DNA of 64,000 bases from Streptomyces sp. Mut1 (GCF_030719295.1 NZ_CP120997.1:4351501-4415500), one strand, 5' to 3'; shown: positions 42,732 to 50,954, numbered from the stretch's first letter. The notes: generated from the sequence alone by a model not told the origin. Program-made: numbers and translations.

Positions 42732-43994
42732 TCAGCCGGCCGCGCAGTCGGCGGCGGACTCCACCGCCGCGCCCTTGCCCACCGAGCCCGCCGCCACCAG
42801 CCGGGACGCCGAGCCGCGCGCCCGCTGGAGCCGCAGCGACACCACCACGGTCGCCAGCGCCGCCACCGTCATCGCCGCGCCCGCCCACGCGGTCGCCTCG
42901 AACCCGAAGTCCGCGTCGATCACCGCGCCGCCCAGCCAGGGCCCTCCGGTGTTGCCCAGGTTGAACGCGGCGGTCGTCGTCGCCCCGGCGAGGGTCGGGG
43001 CGGCGCCCGCCACGTTGAACATCCGGGCGTTCAGCGCCGGCGCCGTGTAGAACGCCGACAGGCCCAGCAGGAACGACAGTGCGATCACGGCCGCCTGGTT
43101 CGAGGCGAACAGCGCGAGCGCGGCCAGGAACACGGTGGACGCCGCGATCCCGCTCAGCAGCACCCCGAACAGGTGCGCGTCCGCGACCCGGCCGCCGATC
43201 GTCGTACCGACCAGCGCCCCGAACCCGAACAGCGCCAGCACGGTCGGCACCCAGCCCGATTCGAGTCCGGCGACATCCGTCAGCAGCGGTGCGAGATAGC
43301 TGAACGCGCAGAACACCCCGCCCGCCGCGAGCGCGGTGAGCACGACGGACAGCCACACCTGCCGGTCGCGGTAGATGGCCATCTCACGCCTCAGCTGCGG
43401 CTTCTCGGCCGGGAGCGGGATGCGCGGGATCAGCGTCATCACCCCCACCAGCGCCACCGCCGAGGCCGCGCCGACCGCCCAGAACGCCGAACGCCAGCCG
43501 AGGTTCTCCCCGAGGAACGCCCCCAGCGGCACGCCCAGCACATTGGCGATGGACAGCCCGCCGATCATCACGGCCATGGCGCGGGCCCGCGCGTTCACCG
43601 GCACCATCGCGATGGCGACCGCCGCGCCGACGGCCCAGAACCCCGCGCACGCGAACGCGCTGACCACGCGGGAGACGAACAGCACCTCGTACGTCGGTGC
43701 GAGCGCGCCCGCGACCTGCCCGAGGCCGAAGACCGAGATCAGCGCGATGAGCGTGGTGCGGCGGGGCAGCCGCAGGGTCGCCACCGCGAGCAGCGGGGCA
43801 CCGATCACCATGCCGATCGCGAAGGCGGATATCAGGAGCCCGGCACGCGGGATCGACACGTTCATGTCTTCGGCGATCGGCGGCAGCAGCCCGGAGAGCA
43901 TGAACTCGCTCGTTCCGAGGGCGAAGACCGAGAGGCCGAGGATGTAGACGGCCAGAGGCATACGGGAGCGGCCGCGAGCGGCGGAGTCGGGCAT
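42732..43994 (-). CDS. MFS exporter of the DHA1 family (chloramphenicol efflux Cmx/CmlR-like)
   Basis: A 420-residue, twelve-helix major facilitator. TM1 (MPLAVYILGLSVFALGTSEFMLSGLLPPIAEDM) and the motif-A loop (RLPRRTTL) resemble Cmx/CmrA chloramphenicol exporters. It should move a drug or metabolite out using the proton gradient. ATG 43994 is chosen over longer readings, which run into the HD-domain gene. No regulator is adjacent. The substrate is not inferable beyond the subfamily. Confidence 0.85.
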   Translation of the reverse strand: MPDSAARGRSRMPLAVYILGLSVFALGTSEFMLSGLLPPIAEDMNVSIPRAGLLISAFAIGMVIGAPLLAVATLRLPRRTTLIALISVFGLGQVAGALAPTYEVLFVSRVVSAFACAGFWAVGAAVAIAMVPVNARARAMAVMIGGLSIANVLGVPLGAFLGENLGWRSAFWAVGAASAVALVGVMTLIPRIPLPAEKPQLRREMAIYRDRQVWLSVVLTALAAGGVFCAFSYLAPLLTDVAGLESGWVPTVLALFGFGALVGTTIGGRVADAHLFGVLLSGIAASTVFLAALALFASNQAAVIALSFLLGLSAFYTAPALNARMFNVAGAAPTLAGATTTAAFNLGNTGGPWLGGAVIDADFGFEATAWAGAAMTVAALATVVVSLRLQRARGSASRLVAAGSVGKGAAVESAADCAAG

Positions 43995-44119
43995 GACAGC
44001 TGCCAACAGCGAAAACAGCCCTGGCATTCCCCGGGTATTCCCGGGGTGTTCCCGGCGGCCGTCGCCGTGGGTGCCTCCTGGCCGCGCGCTCCGGCGCTCC
44101 CGCCGGCGCGTGCGCCGGG

Positions 44120-44770
44120 TCACGCGCCGGTCAGCAGCTCCAGTTCCGTCAGCAGGTTCTGCCGCGCCCTCGGCTCCCACTCGGCCGCCCCGTACGGCGT
44201 ACGGAACAGCCTGGGCAGCCCCAGCAGCTGCCGCAGCACGGCGGCCCGCCCCTCCCGGAACGCCTCGTCCGGGACGAAGCCGTACTCCTCGCGCACCTGA
44301 GCCGCGTACTCCCCGTACTCCTTCGGCGCCGCCGCCAGGATCGCCAGGTCCGCGTCGCACAGCACCTCGCCGTTGGCGTCGCCCGTGGCCGGATCGTGCG
44401 TGACGGTGAGCCGGACCAGCCGGGCGACCTCCGCGGTGACGGCGTCCGGCGCCCCCGCCTCGGGCAGCGCGCGCTCGGCGAGTACGGCGCTGCGCTCCTC
44501 GTTCTCCGAGCGGTCGGGCCGGTAGACCGCGTCGTGGAACCAGGCGGCCAGGCGTACCGCGTCCGCGTCGGCGGCATGACCGGCGAGCGTGTCGATCCGG
44601 TCGAGGACCGCCGCGAGGTGCGCGGTGGTGTGGTACTTGCGCTGCGGCTCGGCCCAGCGCGCCAGGAGGTTGTCGGCGTACGGCAGCGGGTCGGGGCCCT
44701 CGTCGCCGCCCCGGGCGGCGACGAGGGCTTCCTGCCATCGGATGCGGAGACTCTGCGCGCTGTCGGTCAT
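44120..44770 (-). CDS. HD-domain predicted metal-dependent phosphohydrolase
   Basis: A 216-residue HD-superfamily protein. Metal ligands appear as YHTTAHL (His), LAAWFHDAVY (HD pair, about residues 76-85) and CDADLAIL (late Asp). VTHD and PEAFREGRAAVLRQLLGLPRLF-like segments complete the fold. Family members are often annotated as nucleotidyl or metal-dependent phosphohydrolases with unknown substrates. Its start lies ten bases from a MITE inserted upstream. Confidence 0.82.
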   Translation of the reverse strand: MTDSAQSLRIRWQEALVAARGGDEGPDPLPYADNLLARWAEPQRKYHTTAHLAAVLDRIDTLAGHAADADAVRLAAWFHDAVYRPDRSENEERSAVLAERALPEAGAPDAVTAEVARLVRLTVTHDPATGDANGEVLCDADLAILAAAPKEYGEYAAQVREEYGFVPDEAFREGRAAVLRQLLGLPRLFRTPYGAAEWEPRARQNLLTELELLTGA

Positions 44771-44780
44771 GGCGGCGACT

Positions 44781-44948
44781 CTAAGGGCTGTCCCGCAATT
44801 CCTGGCGGGCGCACGACGTCAGCTACGGCACCTCGCCGCGTTGTCGAAACGCCCGAATACATCCCGTATGCGGGCGCCTCTCTGCCTTGCGATGCACCGC
44901 ATCTGACGCCGGGCGCTGATCCACCAGGAATTACGGGACAGCCCTTAG
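44781..44948. mobile_element. 168-bp MITE with 28-bp terminal inverted repeats
   Basis: The left end CTAAGGGCTGTCCCG... (44781-44808) and the complement of the right end (44921-44948) agree at 26 of 28 positions. There is no coding capacity. The CTAA...TTAG ends fit IS5-type target preference. The element at 27866-27905 has the same ends. A transposase with matching ends is not in this window. Confidence 0.75.
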
Positions 44949-45051
44949 GGCCTGTCGTCACGTTCCCGTCGTTCGCCCGGAGGGCGGGCCGGTGCGGCGG
45001 GAGTGCGTGCACGGCGTCGGCCGGCGGACGGGAATGCGACGACAGGGCCCT
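44947..45051. mobile_element. 105-bp MITE-like element, AGGGCCTGTCGTC family
   Basis: The left end AGGGCCTGTCGTCACGTTCC and the complement of the right end (45027-45051) match with two substitutions and one extra C. It overlaps the last two bases of the previous MITE, so one inserted at the end of the other. Related ends occur at 51790-51857 and 25517-25570. Confidence 0.65.
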
Positions 45052-45063
45052 GGTCCCCGCCGG

Positions 45064-45969
45064 TCAGTCGGCGGGGCTGTCGCCCGGCCGGTCCACGCAG
45101 GACAGGGCCATGATCTCGTCCTCGGTGGGTTTGGCCTCGTCCCGGGTCTCCTTGGGGACGGCGGGAAGGCTGTTCTGGAAGTCGCGTTCCCAGGAGGTCG
45201 CCTGGCGGATGTACTGCGTGAGCGCGTCGCGCAGCCGGACGCAGTCCTTGCGGTGCCCCTTGGCCATGGCGATGCCGTAGTCGTTGGGCTCCCCGAACTT
45301 GATGCCGGGCACGACCCTGAGCGACGGATTGGCCTGCATGAACCCGTAAAGGATCAGCTGGTCCGTGGAGACCGCGTCGACCTCCTTGTCCTTGAGCGCC
45401 TTCACGCAGTAGCTCGCGTCCTCCTCCGTACGCTTGACGATCTTGTCGTGCGCCGGCTTGTTGAGCTCGTTGGCGGACGTGGTGCCCTTCCAGACGCAGA
45501 CGACCTTGCCGTCGAGGTCGGCCAGGGTGCGGATGCTCCGGTCGTCCTTGCGGATCAGGAAGCCCTGCTGGGTGGAGGCGTACGGGCCGACGAAGTCGAG
45601 GTCGTCGCCGCCCTTGTCCTTCGGCGCCATCCGGCTCGGGGTGATCGAGTAGGTCGCGGCCACCAACTGGACGTGGTCGTCGTGCAGCAGCTTGGCGCGG
45701 TTCTTGGACAGCACCCCGCTGAAGCGCGGAGTGTCGTAACCGAGCATGTTCATGAGGGTCCCGACCACGGAGATGTCGAAGCCGTTGTACTCGCCGTCGT
45801 GCGGCGAGAAGCTCGTGCCCGGCTGGTCGCTCTTGGCCCCGACCTCCGTCCGGTCGCTGAGGATCGACTCGGGTTCGGAGTCGCAGCCGGTCGCCGCCGC
45901 GTACAGAACGGCCGTCGCGACGGCCGCCGTGACGGTCACCGCCCGCCGGTGTCGGGCTGCTCCTGTCAT
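45064..45969 (-). CDS. Family 3 amino-acid-type solute-binding lipoprotein
   Basis: A 301-residue exported lipoprotein: hydrophobic signal ending with the lipobox AATGC, then a family 3 periplasmic-type binding domain (GFDISVVGTLMNMLGY, LVAATYSITPSRM, FVGPYASTQQGFLIRKDD, LDGKVVCVWKGTTSANEL, VDAVSTDQLILYGF). Such proteins bind amino acids or related ligands outside the membrane. There is no ABC permease nearby. Instead it is last in a three-gene operon, 28 bp after a three-TM protein, so it may be a sensor rather than a transport component (inference). Confidence 0.85.
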   Translation of the reverse strand: MTGAARHRRAVTVTAAVATAVLYAAATGCDSEPESILSDRTEVGAKSDQPGTSFSPHDGEYNGFDISVVGTLMNMLGYDTPRFSGVLSKNRAKLLHDDHVQLVAATYSITPSRMAPKDKGGDDLDFVGPYASTQQGFLIRKDDRSIRTLADLDGKVVCVWKGTTSANELNKPAHDKIVKRTEEDASYCVKALKDKEVDAVSTDQLILYGFMQANPSLRVVPGIKFGEPNDYGIAMAKGHRKDCVRLRDALTQYIRQATSWERDFQNSLPAVPKETRDEAKPTEDEIMALSCVDRPGDSPAD

Positions 45970-45997
45970 CTCATGCCTCGCTCCCTGTGAGTTGTCG

Positions 45998-46771
45998 TCA
46001 GGTGTTGTGCAGGACGGCCTGCCAGTCCAACAGCCGCAGGGTGCAGCCTTCGACGGTCCGCACCCGCAGTTCGAAGGAGGTCCCGGACCGGGCGGCGAGA
46101 TCGCCGAGGGCGAAGTCGGTGGTGGAACGGGCGGGCAGATTGGACCGGCGCGGACTGACCCCCTGGGTGACCGCGGTGAGCTGGACCCGCGTCTTGTGGG
46201 AGCACGCCGGGGCGCTCGGGTCGTCCTCCCCGACCTCCAGGGTGAGCCGGAGCCGGTCCCGCCGGTCGGCGCGTTCCGGCTGGGGCATCGTCAGCGTCAG
46301 CACACTGCCCGACGCCCCGGTCAGCGGCCGCTTCCCGGTCACCTGGATCACCGTCGCCACCTCGCCGTTGCGTACGACGTTCTGGAACGACCACCAGCTG
46401 ATCAGAGAGAAGACGAGCGACGCGATGAGCAGCAGATCGGGCAGCCGGGGCCGCGCGCCCCCGGTCCCCCGGCCCACCCCGCCGGCCCGGCCGCGCTCGG
46501 GTCTGCGTACGCCTATGTGGGCGACGGCGGCTAGAAAGGCGAGGACGAGGAAGACGAAGAAGACGACGTACTGCTTGCGCGAGCCGCCGGGCCAGTTCCA
46601 CACGGCGTAGCCGGTGAGGGCGACGGTCAGGACGAGGAACAGCCATCCCGTGACGAAGGAGGCCCGCTGGATGAAGACCTGGAACAGCGTGTCGGCCCGG
46701 CCGATGACCGTGCTGTCGCGACCGTACGACCGGCTGGAGATTCCGCCGTTGTCGCCGGGGTCGTGGCTCAC
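45998..46771 (-). CDS. Three-TM protein with N-terminal TVIG amyloid-like motif
   Basis: A 257-residue membrane protein. A cytosolic N-terminal tail of about 35 residues contains GRDSTVIGRADTLFQ. Three helices follow (WLFLVLTVALTGYAVW, YVVFFVFLVLAFLAAVAHIGV, LPDLLLIASLVFSLISWW). The C-terminal domain of about 120 residues has two cysteines (PACSHKT, EGCTLRL) and should face outside if the N-terminus is inside. GTG 46771 overlaps the previous stop as GTGA. The N-terminal motif matches the C-terminal motif of the preceding gene's product (G, TVIG, TL, Q in register), suggesting homotypic contact. Confidence 0.72.
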   Translation of the reverse strand: MSHDPGDNGGISSRSYGRDSTVIGRADTLFQVFIQRASFVTGWLFLVLTVALTGYAVWNWPGGSRKQYVVFFVFLVLAFLAAVAHIGVRRPERGRAGGVGRGTGGARPRLPDLLLIASLVFSLISWWSFQNVVRNGEVATVIQVTGKRPLTGASGSVLTLTMPQPERADRRDRLRLTLEVGEDDPSAPACSHKTRVQLTAVTQGVSPRRSNLPARSTTDFALGDLAARSGTSFELRVRTVEGCTLRLLDWQAVLHNT

Positions 46772-47214
46772 GACAGGTCGTCTCTCGGGTACTGGTTCAA
46801 CGTTCCGACGCTGCCGATCACCGTGGTGTAGTCGCCGTGCGACTCGACCGAGATGTGCGGGCCGGGACCGGGGCGGGAGCGGGGAGCTTCCACCAGGTCC
46901 ACGAGGCTGTCACGGCCGCGCGGGTTCTCCAGCCAGGTGGTCAGCGCCGCGGCGAGCCGCTCGCGCTCCTCGGTGTTCAACCTCGCCACCATGCTGTCCA
47001 GCTCGTCGGCGGCCCGCGGGGTGAGCGCGGCCTCGTCGTCGGCCGCCGCCGCTCCGTCCAGCCCGACGAGGTGGCGGAAGGCGCCCTCGCCCGCGTCGAC
47101 GGTCCGGTCCGTGATCCGCTGCACGGCGCCCTCCATCACACCATCGGTCATGCGGGCGGCGAAGTAGGAGAAGTGAGGGACAAGTTGGCCGGCGAGATCG
47201 ATCAAGAGGGACAC
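46768..47214 (-). CDS. Small cytosolic protein with C-terminal TVIG amyloid-like motif
   Basis: A 148-residue protein, first gene of the operon. The N-terminal 110 residues are helical (LIDLAGQLVPHFSYFAARMTDGVMEGAVQRITDRT, ERERLAAALTTWLENP). A Pro/Arg linker leads to ISVESHGDYTTVIGSVGTLNQ and a short tail. The TVIG-x3-TL-x-Q pattern repeats in the next protein's N-terminus. Architecture, helical domain plus C-terminal short motif, recalls the Bell-domain/amyloid-signalling effectors of actinobacteria, but I cannot assign the helical domain. GTG 47214 follows GGGAG; the longer reading from 47418 has atypical sequence. Confidence 0.68.
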   Translation of the reverse strand: MSLLIDLAGQLVPHFSYFAARMTDGVMEGAVQRITDRTVDAGEGAFRHLVGLDGAAAADDEAALTPRAADELDSMVARLNTEERERLAAALTTWLENPRGRDSLVDLVEAPRSRPGPGPHISVESHGDYTTVIGSVGTLNQYPRDDLS

Positions 47215-47333
47215 GATGGCTCCCGGAGACTTAAGGTGTATGCCAACTCTCTTGGTACACAAGGGTAATTGAGTGTGCGTCACTTCGGCATGGCGAGCCG
47301 GTGGTTCCCGGCCATCGGTGGTTGCATGGGGCC

Positions 47334-47987
47334 GTGACCGAACCACGTGATCCCGACCTGCCCGGTCTCCTCCTGCGCACGGAGCGCGACCTCTTCGTGC
47401 CGCTGCTGAGGGACGCATCCGACCGTGATTTCGAGCTGCGCACCGCCTGCCCCGGCTGGACCGTGCGGGACGTCCTCGCGCACTGCGGGGCCGCCCTGAA
47501 CCGGGTGGTGGAGGGCCGCTTCGAGCGGGGGGTGTTCAGCCCCGAGTCCAACGACCGGGACATCGCGGACCGGGCCGGCTGGACGAACGCGCAGGTGGTG
47601 GACGAACTGGAGCGCGGTATGACCGAGGCGGGGCCGGTCGTCGCGGCCTCGGGCGGTGCGATGGACGGGATCGCGCTCGGCGAGTGGGTGCACGCCGGGG
47701 ACGTCCGCGAGGCGTTCGGCCTGCGGGGCGCCTACGAGGGCCCGGGGCTCGGCCCCGCCCTCGCCCTCCTCGCGGCCGTGACCCGTGCCCGGGAGACGCT
47801 CCCGCTCACCGCCCGGCTGACCGGCGCCGCGACCGAGCTGACGCTCGGCGCGCGACGGGACGACCGGAAACCGGCCCGGTACACCGGGGACGGGGCGACC
47901 CTGATCCGCCTGTACGCGGGCCGGCCGCTGACCGGTACGCGGTACGAGCTGGACGGGGCGCGCGAGAGCGAGCTGAACATCTTCTGA
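47334..47987 (+). CDS. Maleylpyruvate isomerase/DinB-like mycothiol-dependent family protein
   Basis: A 217-residue protein of the actinobacterial MDMPI (TIGR03083-like) family. The N-terminal four-helix bundle has LLLRTERDLFVPLLRDASDRDFELRTACPGWTVRDVLAHCGA, and a His-rich metal site includes HCG and EWVHAGDVREA. A C-terminal beta domain follows. Some members use mycothiol for isomerisation; most are uncharacterised. GTG 47334 (TEPRDPDL) is the likely start; 47301 is possible. The stop codon is the first unit of a 7-bp tandem repeat. Confidence 0.8.
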   Translation: MTEPRDPDLPGLLLRTERDLFVPLLRDASDRDFELRTACPGWTVRDVLAHCGAALNRVVEGRFERGVFSPESNDRDIADRAGWTNAQVVDELERGMTEAGPVVAASGGAMDGIALGEWVHAGDVREAFGLRGAYEGPGLGPALALLAAVTRARETLPLTARLTGAATELTLGARRDDRKPARYTGDGATLIRLYAGRPLTGTRYELDGARESELNIF

Positions 47988-48025
47988 GGGCTGAGGGCTG
48001 AGGGCTGAGGGCTGAGGGCTGAGGG
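47985..48025. repeat. TGAGGGC 7-bp tandem repeat, about six copies
   Basis: The first TGA of the array is the stop codon of the preceding gene. Because 7 is not a multiple of 3, the array places TGA in all three frames. Confidence 0.92.
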
Positions 48026-48076
48026 GGCGGGTGCCCTGTCCGGCCCGGCGGGCGGGTGCCCCGTCCGGTCCGGCGC

Positions 48077-48625
48077 TCACCCCGTAGCGGGCAGGCCGAA
48101 GCGGTCGGCGATGATCCGCAGCGTCTCGGCACCGTCGTCGTTGAACCCGGGCTCGGCCTCGTAGCGCGGGGTCTCCCGGCCGACGATGCCGGCCGCCAGC
48201 AACTCCCGTACCAGCAGGTCGCCGTGGCGTCGCGACTCGCGGCGCCGGCCTATGTTGAAGTACGTCTGCGAGAACCCGCGCCGGCTGTGGATGAAGTGGA
48301 ACGGGTGCGCGTCGCAGTGCGGGACCATGTAGTTCTGCCCGTGCGGGCAGTCGCACGCCGGGGTCGAGGCCAGGAACACCGTCTCCACCGGGTTGGGGCT
48401 GCCGAGCCGGTCCTCGTAGCGGAACCCGGTGACGTGACCCGCCTGGTCCGCCACCTTGCCGCCGGTGCTGGTGCCCGCGTCGTGCGTCACCCAGACCCAG
48501 CCGTCCGCCTCGCCCTCCGCACGGGCGGGCAGGCCCACCTCGGCGCAGATCGCGCTCAGCACGGGCAGGTCCAGGCCCCTGGCGTACGTGACGAACGTGT
48601 CCGGGGCGATGAGGGGTGTGGTCAC
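48077..48625 (-). CDS. Conserved hypothetical protein, downstream paralog
   Basis: A 182-residue protein related to the upstream neighbour. Shared segments are FVTYARGLDLPVL, EGEADGWVWVTHD, the middle CDCPHGQNYMVPHC (Cys/His-rich, possible metal site) and LLAAGIVG. The C-terminus ends IIADRFGLPATG. GTG 48625 overlaps the previous stop as GTGA, so the paralogs are coupled. I do not recognise a named function. Confidence 0.75.
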   Translation of the reverse strand: MTTPLIAPDTFVTYARGLDLPVLSAICAEVGLPARAEGEADGWVWVTHDAGTSTGGKVADQAGHVTGFRYEDRLGSPNPVETVFLASTPACDCPHGQNYMVPHCDAHPFHFIHSRRGFSQTYFNIGRRRESRRHGDLLVRELLAAGIVGRETPRYEAEPGFNDDGAETLRIIADRFGLPATG

Positions 48626-49173
48626 CGCGCCGTCACCGCCGGGGCGAGCGGCGGCGACGGCAGGCCGAAGCACTTCGCTATCGCGCCCGCGATCCGCTCC
48701 TCGCGGTCGAAGTCATGGTCCTCGTAGCAGTCGTGGCCCTCCTCCGTCTCGCACCGGGTGCACTCCGACTCCGGGCCTATGAGGTTCGCCGCGAGCAGCT
48801 CGGCCGACATGTAGTCGGGGTTCTCGCCCACCCGGCTGCGCAGGTCCTCGAAGCTGAAGGAGAGCGTGTAGGCGCCGTCGCGCAGATAGTCGAAGCTCGG
48901 GCCATGCGCCTTCGCGCTGCACGGCTCGGTCACGAACACCACGACCTCGGCCCCCTGCGGGCAGACCCGCCGGTAGTCGACGTTCTCCCAGTCCTCCAGC
49001 TCGTCGTTGACCATGTCGTGCACCGCCCACATCCAGCCGTCCGCCTCGCCCTCGGCGAGCGGCTCGCGGTTCAGCTCGCGCAGTCCGGAGGTGAGTGCGG
49101 ACAGGGAGAGACCCCGGGCGAAGACGAGGTTGACCTCGTGCCCGGGGAGGGCATCGTGCAGCAAGTCGCTCAT
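48622..49173 (-). CDS. Conserved hypothetical protein, upstream paralog
   Basis: A 183-residue protein, paralog of the following gene: VNLVFARGLSLSALT, EGEADGWMWAVHD, ELLAANLIG and AGAIAKCFGLPSPPL. It has its own Cys cluster (SECTRCETEEGHDC), placed differently from its partner's. The two genes overlap by four bases. The pair looks like an old tandem duplication whose copies diverged around a shared core. The function is unknown. Confidence 0.75.
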   Translation of the reverse strand: MSDLLHDALPGHEVNLVFARGLSLSALTSGLRELNREPLAEGEADGWMWAVHDMVNDELEDWENVDYRRVCPQGAEVVVFVTEPCSAKAHGPSFDYLRDGAYTLSFSFEDLRSRVGENPDYMSAELLAANLIGPESECTRCETEEGHDCYEDHDFDREERIAGAIAKCFGLPSPPLAPAVTAR

Positions 49174-49309
49174 GGCAGGAGCGTAGACGCGGGCACTGAC
49201 AACGGGCCTGCGGGGCGGGGCGGTGGGGCCGGCCGGCCTCTGGGGACCGGCCGGTGCGGACCGTTCCGCCCGCCGGGGCGCGCCGCCTCGTCTCCCCTAC
49301 GATCACCGC

Positions 49310-49867
49310 ATGATCGACGGAAAGCTGGTCCGCATACGTGCCCTTCGTGCCTCGGACCTCGACGCCCATCTCCGGTGGCGCAACGACCCCGAGGTCGTGC
49401 ACTGGGCCGCTGGCGGAGACCCGCACTACGGCCCCATCACTCGCGAGTCGTTGGAGCGCTTCCACGACGCCCGGCTCCGCCAGGACCCGCGTGTCGAGGC
49501 CTCGTTCACGGTCGAGGACCTGGCCGACGGCCGCCCCATCGGCACTGCCGACTACCGGGACATCGATCCATTCGCGGGGGAGGCGACGGTGGGCATCGTC
49601 ATCGGCGAACGCAGCCACTGGGGAGGCGGATACGGTTCCGAGGCCCTGCGGTTGCTCCTGAAGCACCTGTTCGGAGCGTGCCGTGTGCGGCGTGTCGAAC
49701 TGGACACCTGGAGCGGTAACGAGCGCGCCATGCGTGCGTTCCGGGGCGCCGGCTTCGTCGAGGAAGGACGGCGGCGCTCCGCCGTCCGCGTCGGCGACCA
49801 GTGGTACGACCGGGTGGTCTACGGATTGCTGTACGAGGAGTGGGCGGAGCGCCGGCGCGGGCACTGA
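49310..49867 (+). CDS. RimJ/RimL-type GNAT N-acetyltransferase
   Basis: A 185-residue acetyltransferase. It starts IDGKLVRIRALRASDLDAHLRWRNDPEVVHW (RimL-type first strand), has ATVGIVIGERSHWGGGYGSEALRLLLKHLF (acetyl-CoA loop, W-GxGYGSEA) and VRRVELDTWSGNERAMRAFRGAGFVEEGRRRSAVRVG. Such enzymes acetylate amino groups of ribosomal proteins, peptides or antibiotics. ATG 49310 is preferred over upstream frames. It is monocistronic and convergent with an AraC regulator. Confidence 0.86.
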   Translation: MIDGKLVRIRALRASDLDAHLRWRNDPEVVHWAAGGDPHYGPITRESLERFHDARLRQDPRVEASFTVEDLADGRPIGTADYRDIDPFAGEATVGIVIGERSHWGGGYGSEALRLLLKHLFGACRVRRVELDTWSGNERAMRAFRGAGFVEEGRRRSAVRVGDQWYDRVVYGLLYEEWAERRRGH

Positions 49868-49899
49868 CAACGGGGCCGTACGGTCCACGGCCCCCGCTC

Positions 49900-50844
49900 T
49901 CAGTGCTCCGAGGGCGGGGGAGGCTGGGCATCGCCGCTACCGGGCAGGCCACCGAACCCTCCCCGGCGCAGCTGTTCTCGCAGGCGGGTGCCGTCCGCCG
50001 CCGGTGATGCTCCGTAGAGGTGACGGTAGTCGCGGGTGAAGTGGGGAACGCTTCGGTAGCCGACTGCGATGGCCGCTTGTGCTGCGGATTCTCCGAGGAC
50101 GACCATGCGGTGGCGGGCCTCGCCGAGGCGAAGGCGCTTGAGGTATTGCGTGGGTGTCATGGAGGTCGCTTCCTTGAAGCGTCGGTACAGGGTCGGCTCG
50201 CTGGTGCGGATCTCGGCGGCGAGCGTCCTCATGGACCACGGCTCGGCCATGCGGTCGGTCAGCAGGCTCACGGCACGGGGTACGACGGGGTCGCCGTCGT
50301 CGAGTGCGGCGAGGACGCGGGGCGCTTGATCGGTCTGCAGCAGGCGCAGCACGATCTCCCGTGAGATCAGCGGGCCGAGGACGGGGATGTGTTCGGGCTC
50401 GTCGAGCAGGGCGAGCAACCGTGCGAAGGCGTCGGCCAGGGCGGGTGACCACATGCCCAGCCGGTCCATTCGCCCCGCAGGGTGCGCCTTGCGTGGCATC
50501 ACGGCGGCGACTTCCGCCACGAGGTTCGGGTCGAGCTGCCACCGGGCTGCCAGGAAGCCCCGCTGCGGGTCGGTCTCGACGACGCTGGAGACGAGCGGCA
50601 GGCCGACCGGAGTGATGATGAACTTCTCCCGGCCCCAGACCTGGTCGTCACCGCCGATGAGGGTGCGCTTGCGTCCCGCGAGAACCGTGGACAGGGACGG
50701 GGTGTAGTGCTGGTATCCGGGCTCGGTCGCGGCGGTGACATGGCTGAGCCGGAGACCGAGCGTCTGCGCCCGTGCCTGGTCCCGGGCATGCCGCGACACG
50801 ATCTCGGCCGCTCGATCGAGGCTCTGGGCAGTCGCGGCGTCCAT
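49900..50844 (-). CDS. AraC-family transcriptional regulator
   Basis: A 314-residue regulator with an N-terminal AraC_N-type sensing domain (HYTPSLSTVLAGRKRTLIGG, ITPVGLPLVSSV) and two C-terminal HTH motifs (WSMRTLAAEIRTSEPTLYRRFKEATSMTPTQYLKRLRL and AAQAAIAVGYRSVPHFTRDYRHLYGASPA). ATG 50844 is chosen; 50889 is possible. It is divergent from an SDR gene across 110 bp that hold direct and inverted repeats, so it probably activates the SDR gene in response to its substrate. Confidence 0.88.
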   Translation of the reverse strand: MDAATAQSLDRAAEIVSRHARDQARAQTLGLRLSHVTAATEPGYQHYTPSLSTVLAGRKRTLIGGDDQVWGREKFIITPVGLPLVSSVVETDPQRGFLAARWQLDPNLVAEVAAVMPRKAHPAGRMDRLGMWSPALADAFARLLALLDEPEHIPVLGPLISREIVLRLLQTDQAPRVLAALDDGDPVVPRAVSLLTDRMAEPWSMRTLAAEIRTSEPTLYRRFKEATSMTPTQYLKRLRLGEARHRMVVLGESAAQAAIAVGYRSVPHFTRDYRHLYGASPAADGTRLREQLRRGGFGGLPGSGDAQPPPPSEH

Positions 50845-50884
50845 GCCCCTATCCAAAGCCCTGTTCCTGCCGGTCGCCGCGGCG

Positions 50885-50924
50885 GACACGATCTGGCAAG
50901 GGGCTGATCGTGTCAGGCAAGGGG
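50885..50924. promoter_or_regulatory. Candidate AraC operator region
   Basis: GGCAAGGGG occurs twice in direct orientation (50895-50903, 50916-50924), 21 bp apart, two helical turns as AraC-type activators prefer. GACACGAT/ATCGTGTC (50885-50892, 50907-50914) forms an inverted repeat interleaved with it. Confidence 0.6.
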
Positions 50925-50954
50925 CGAGGCGGCACGAAGGCGGACGATTGAGGC

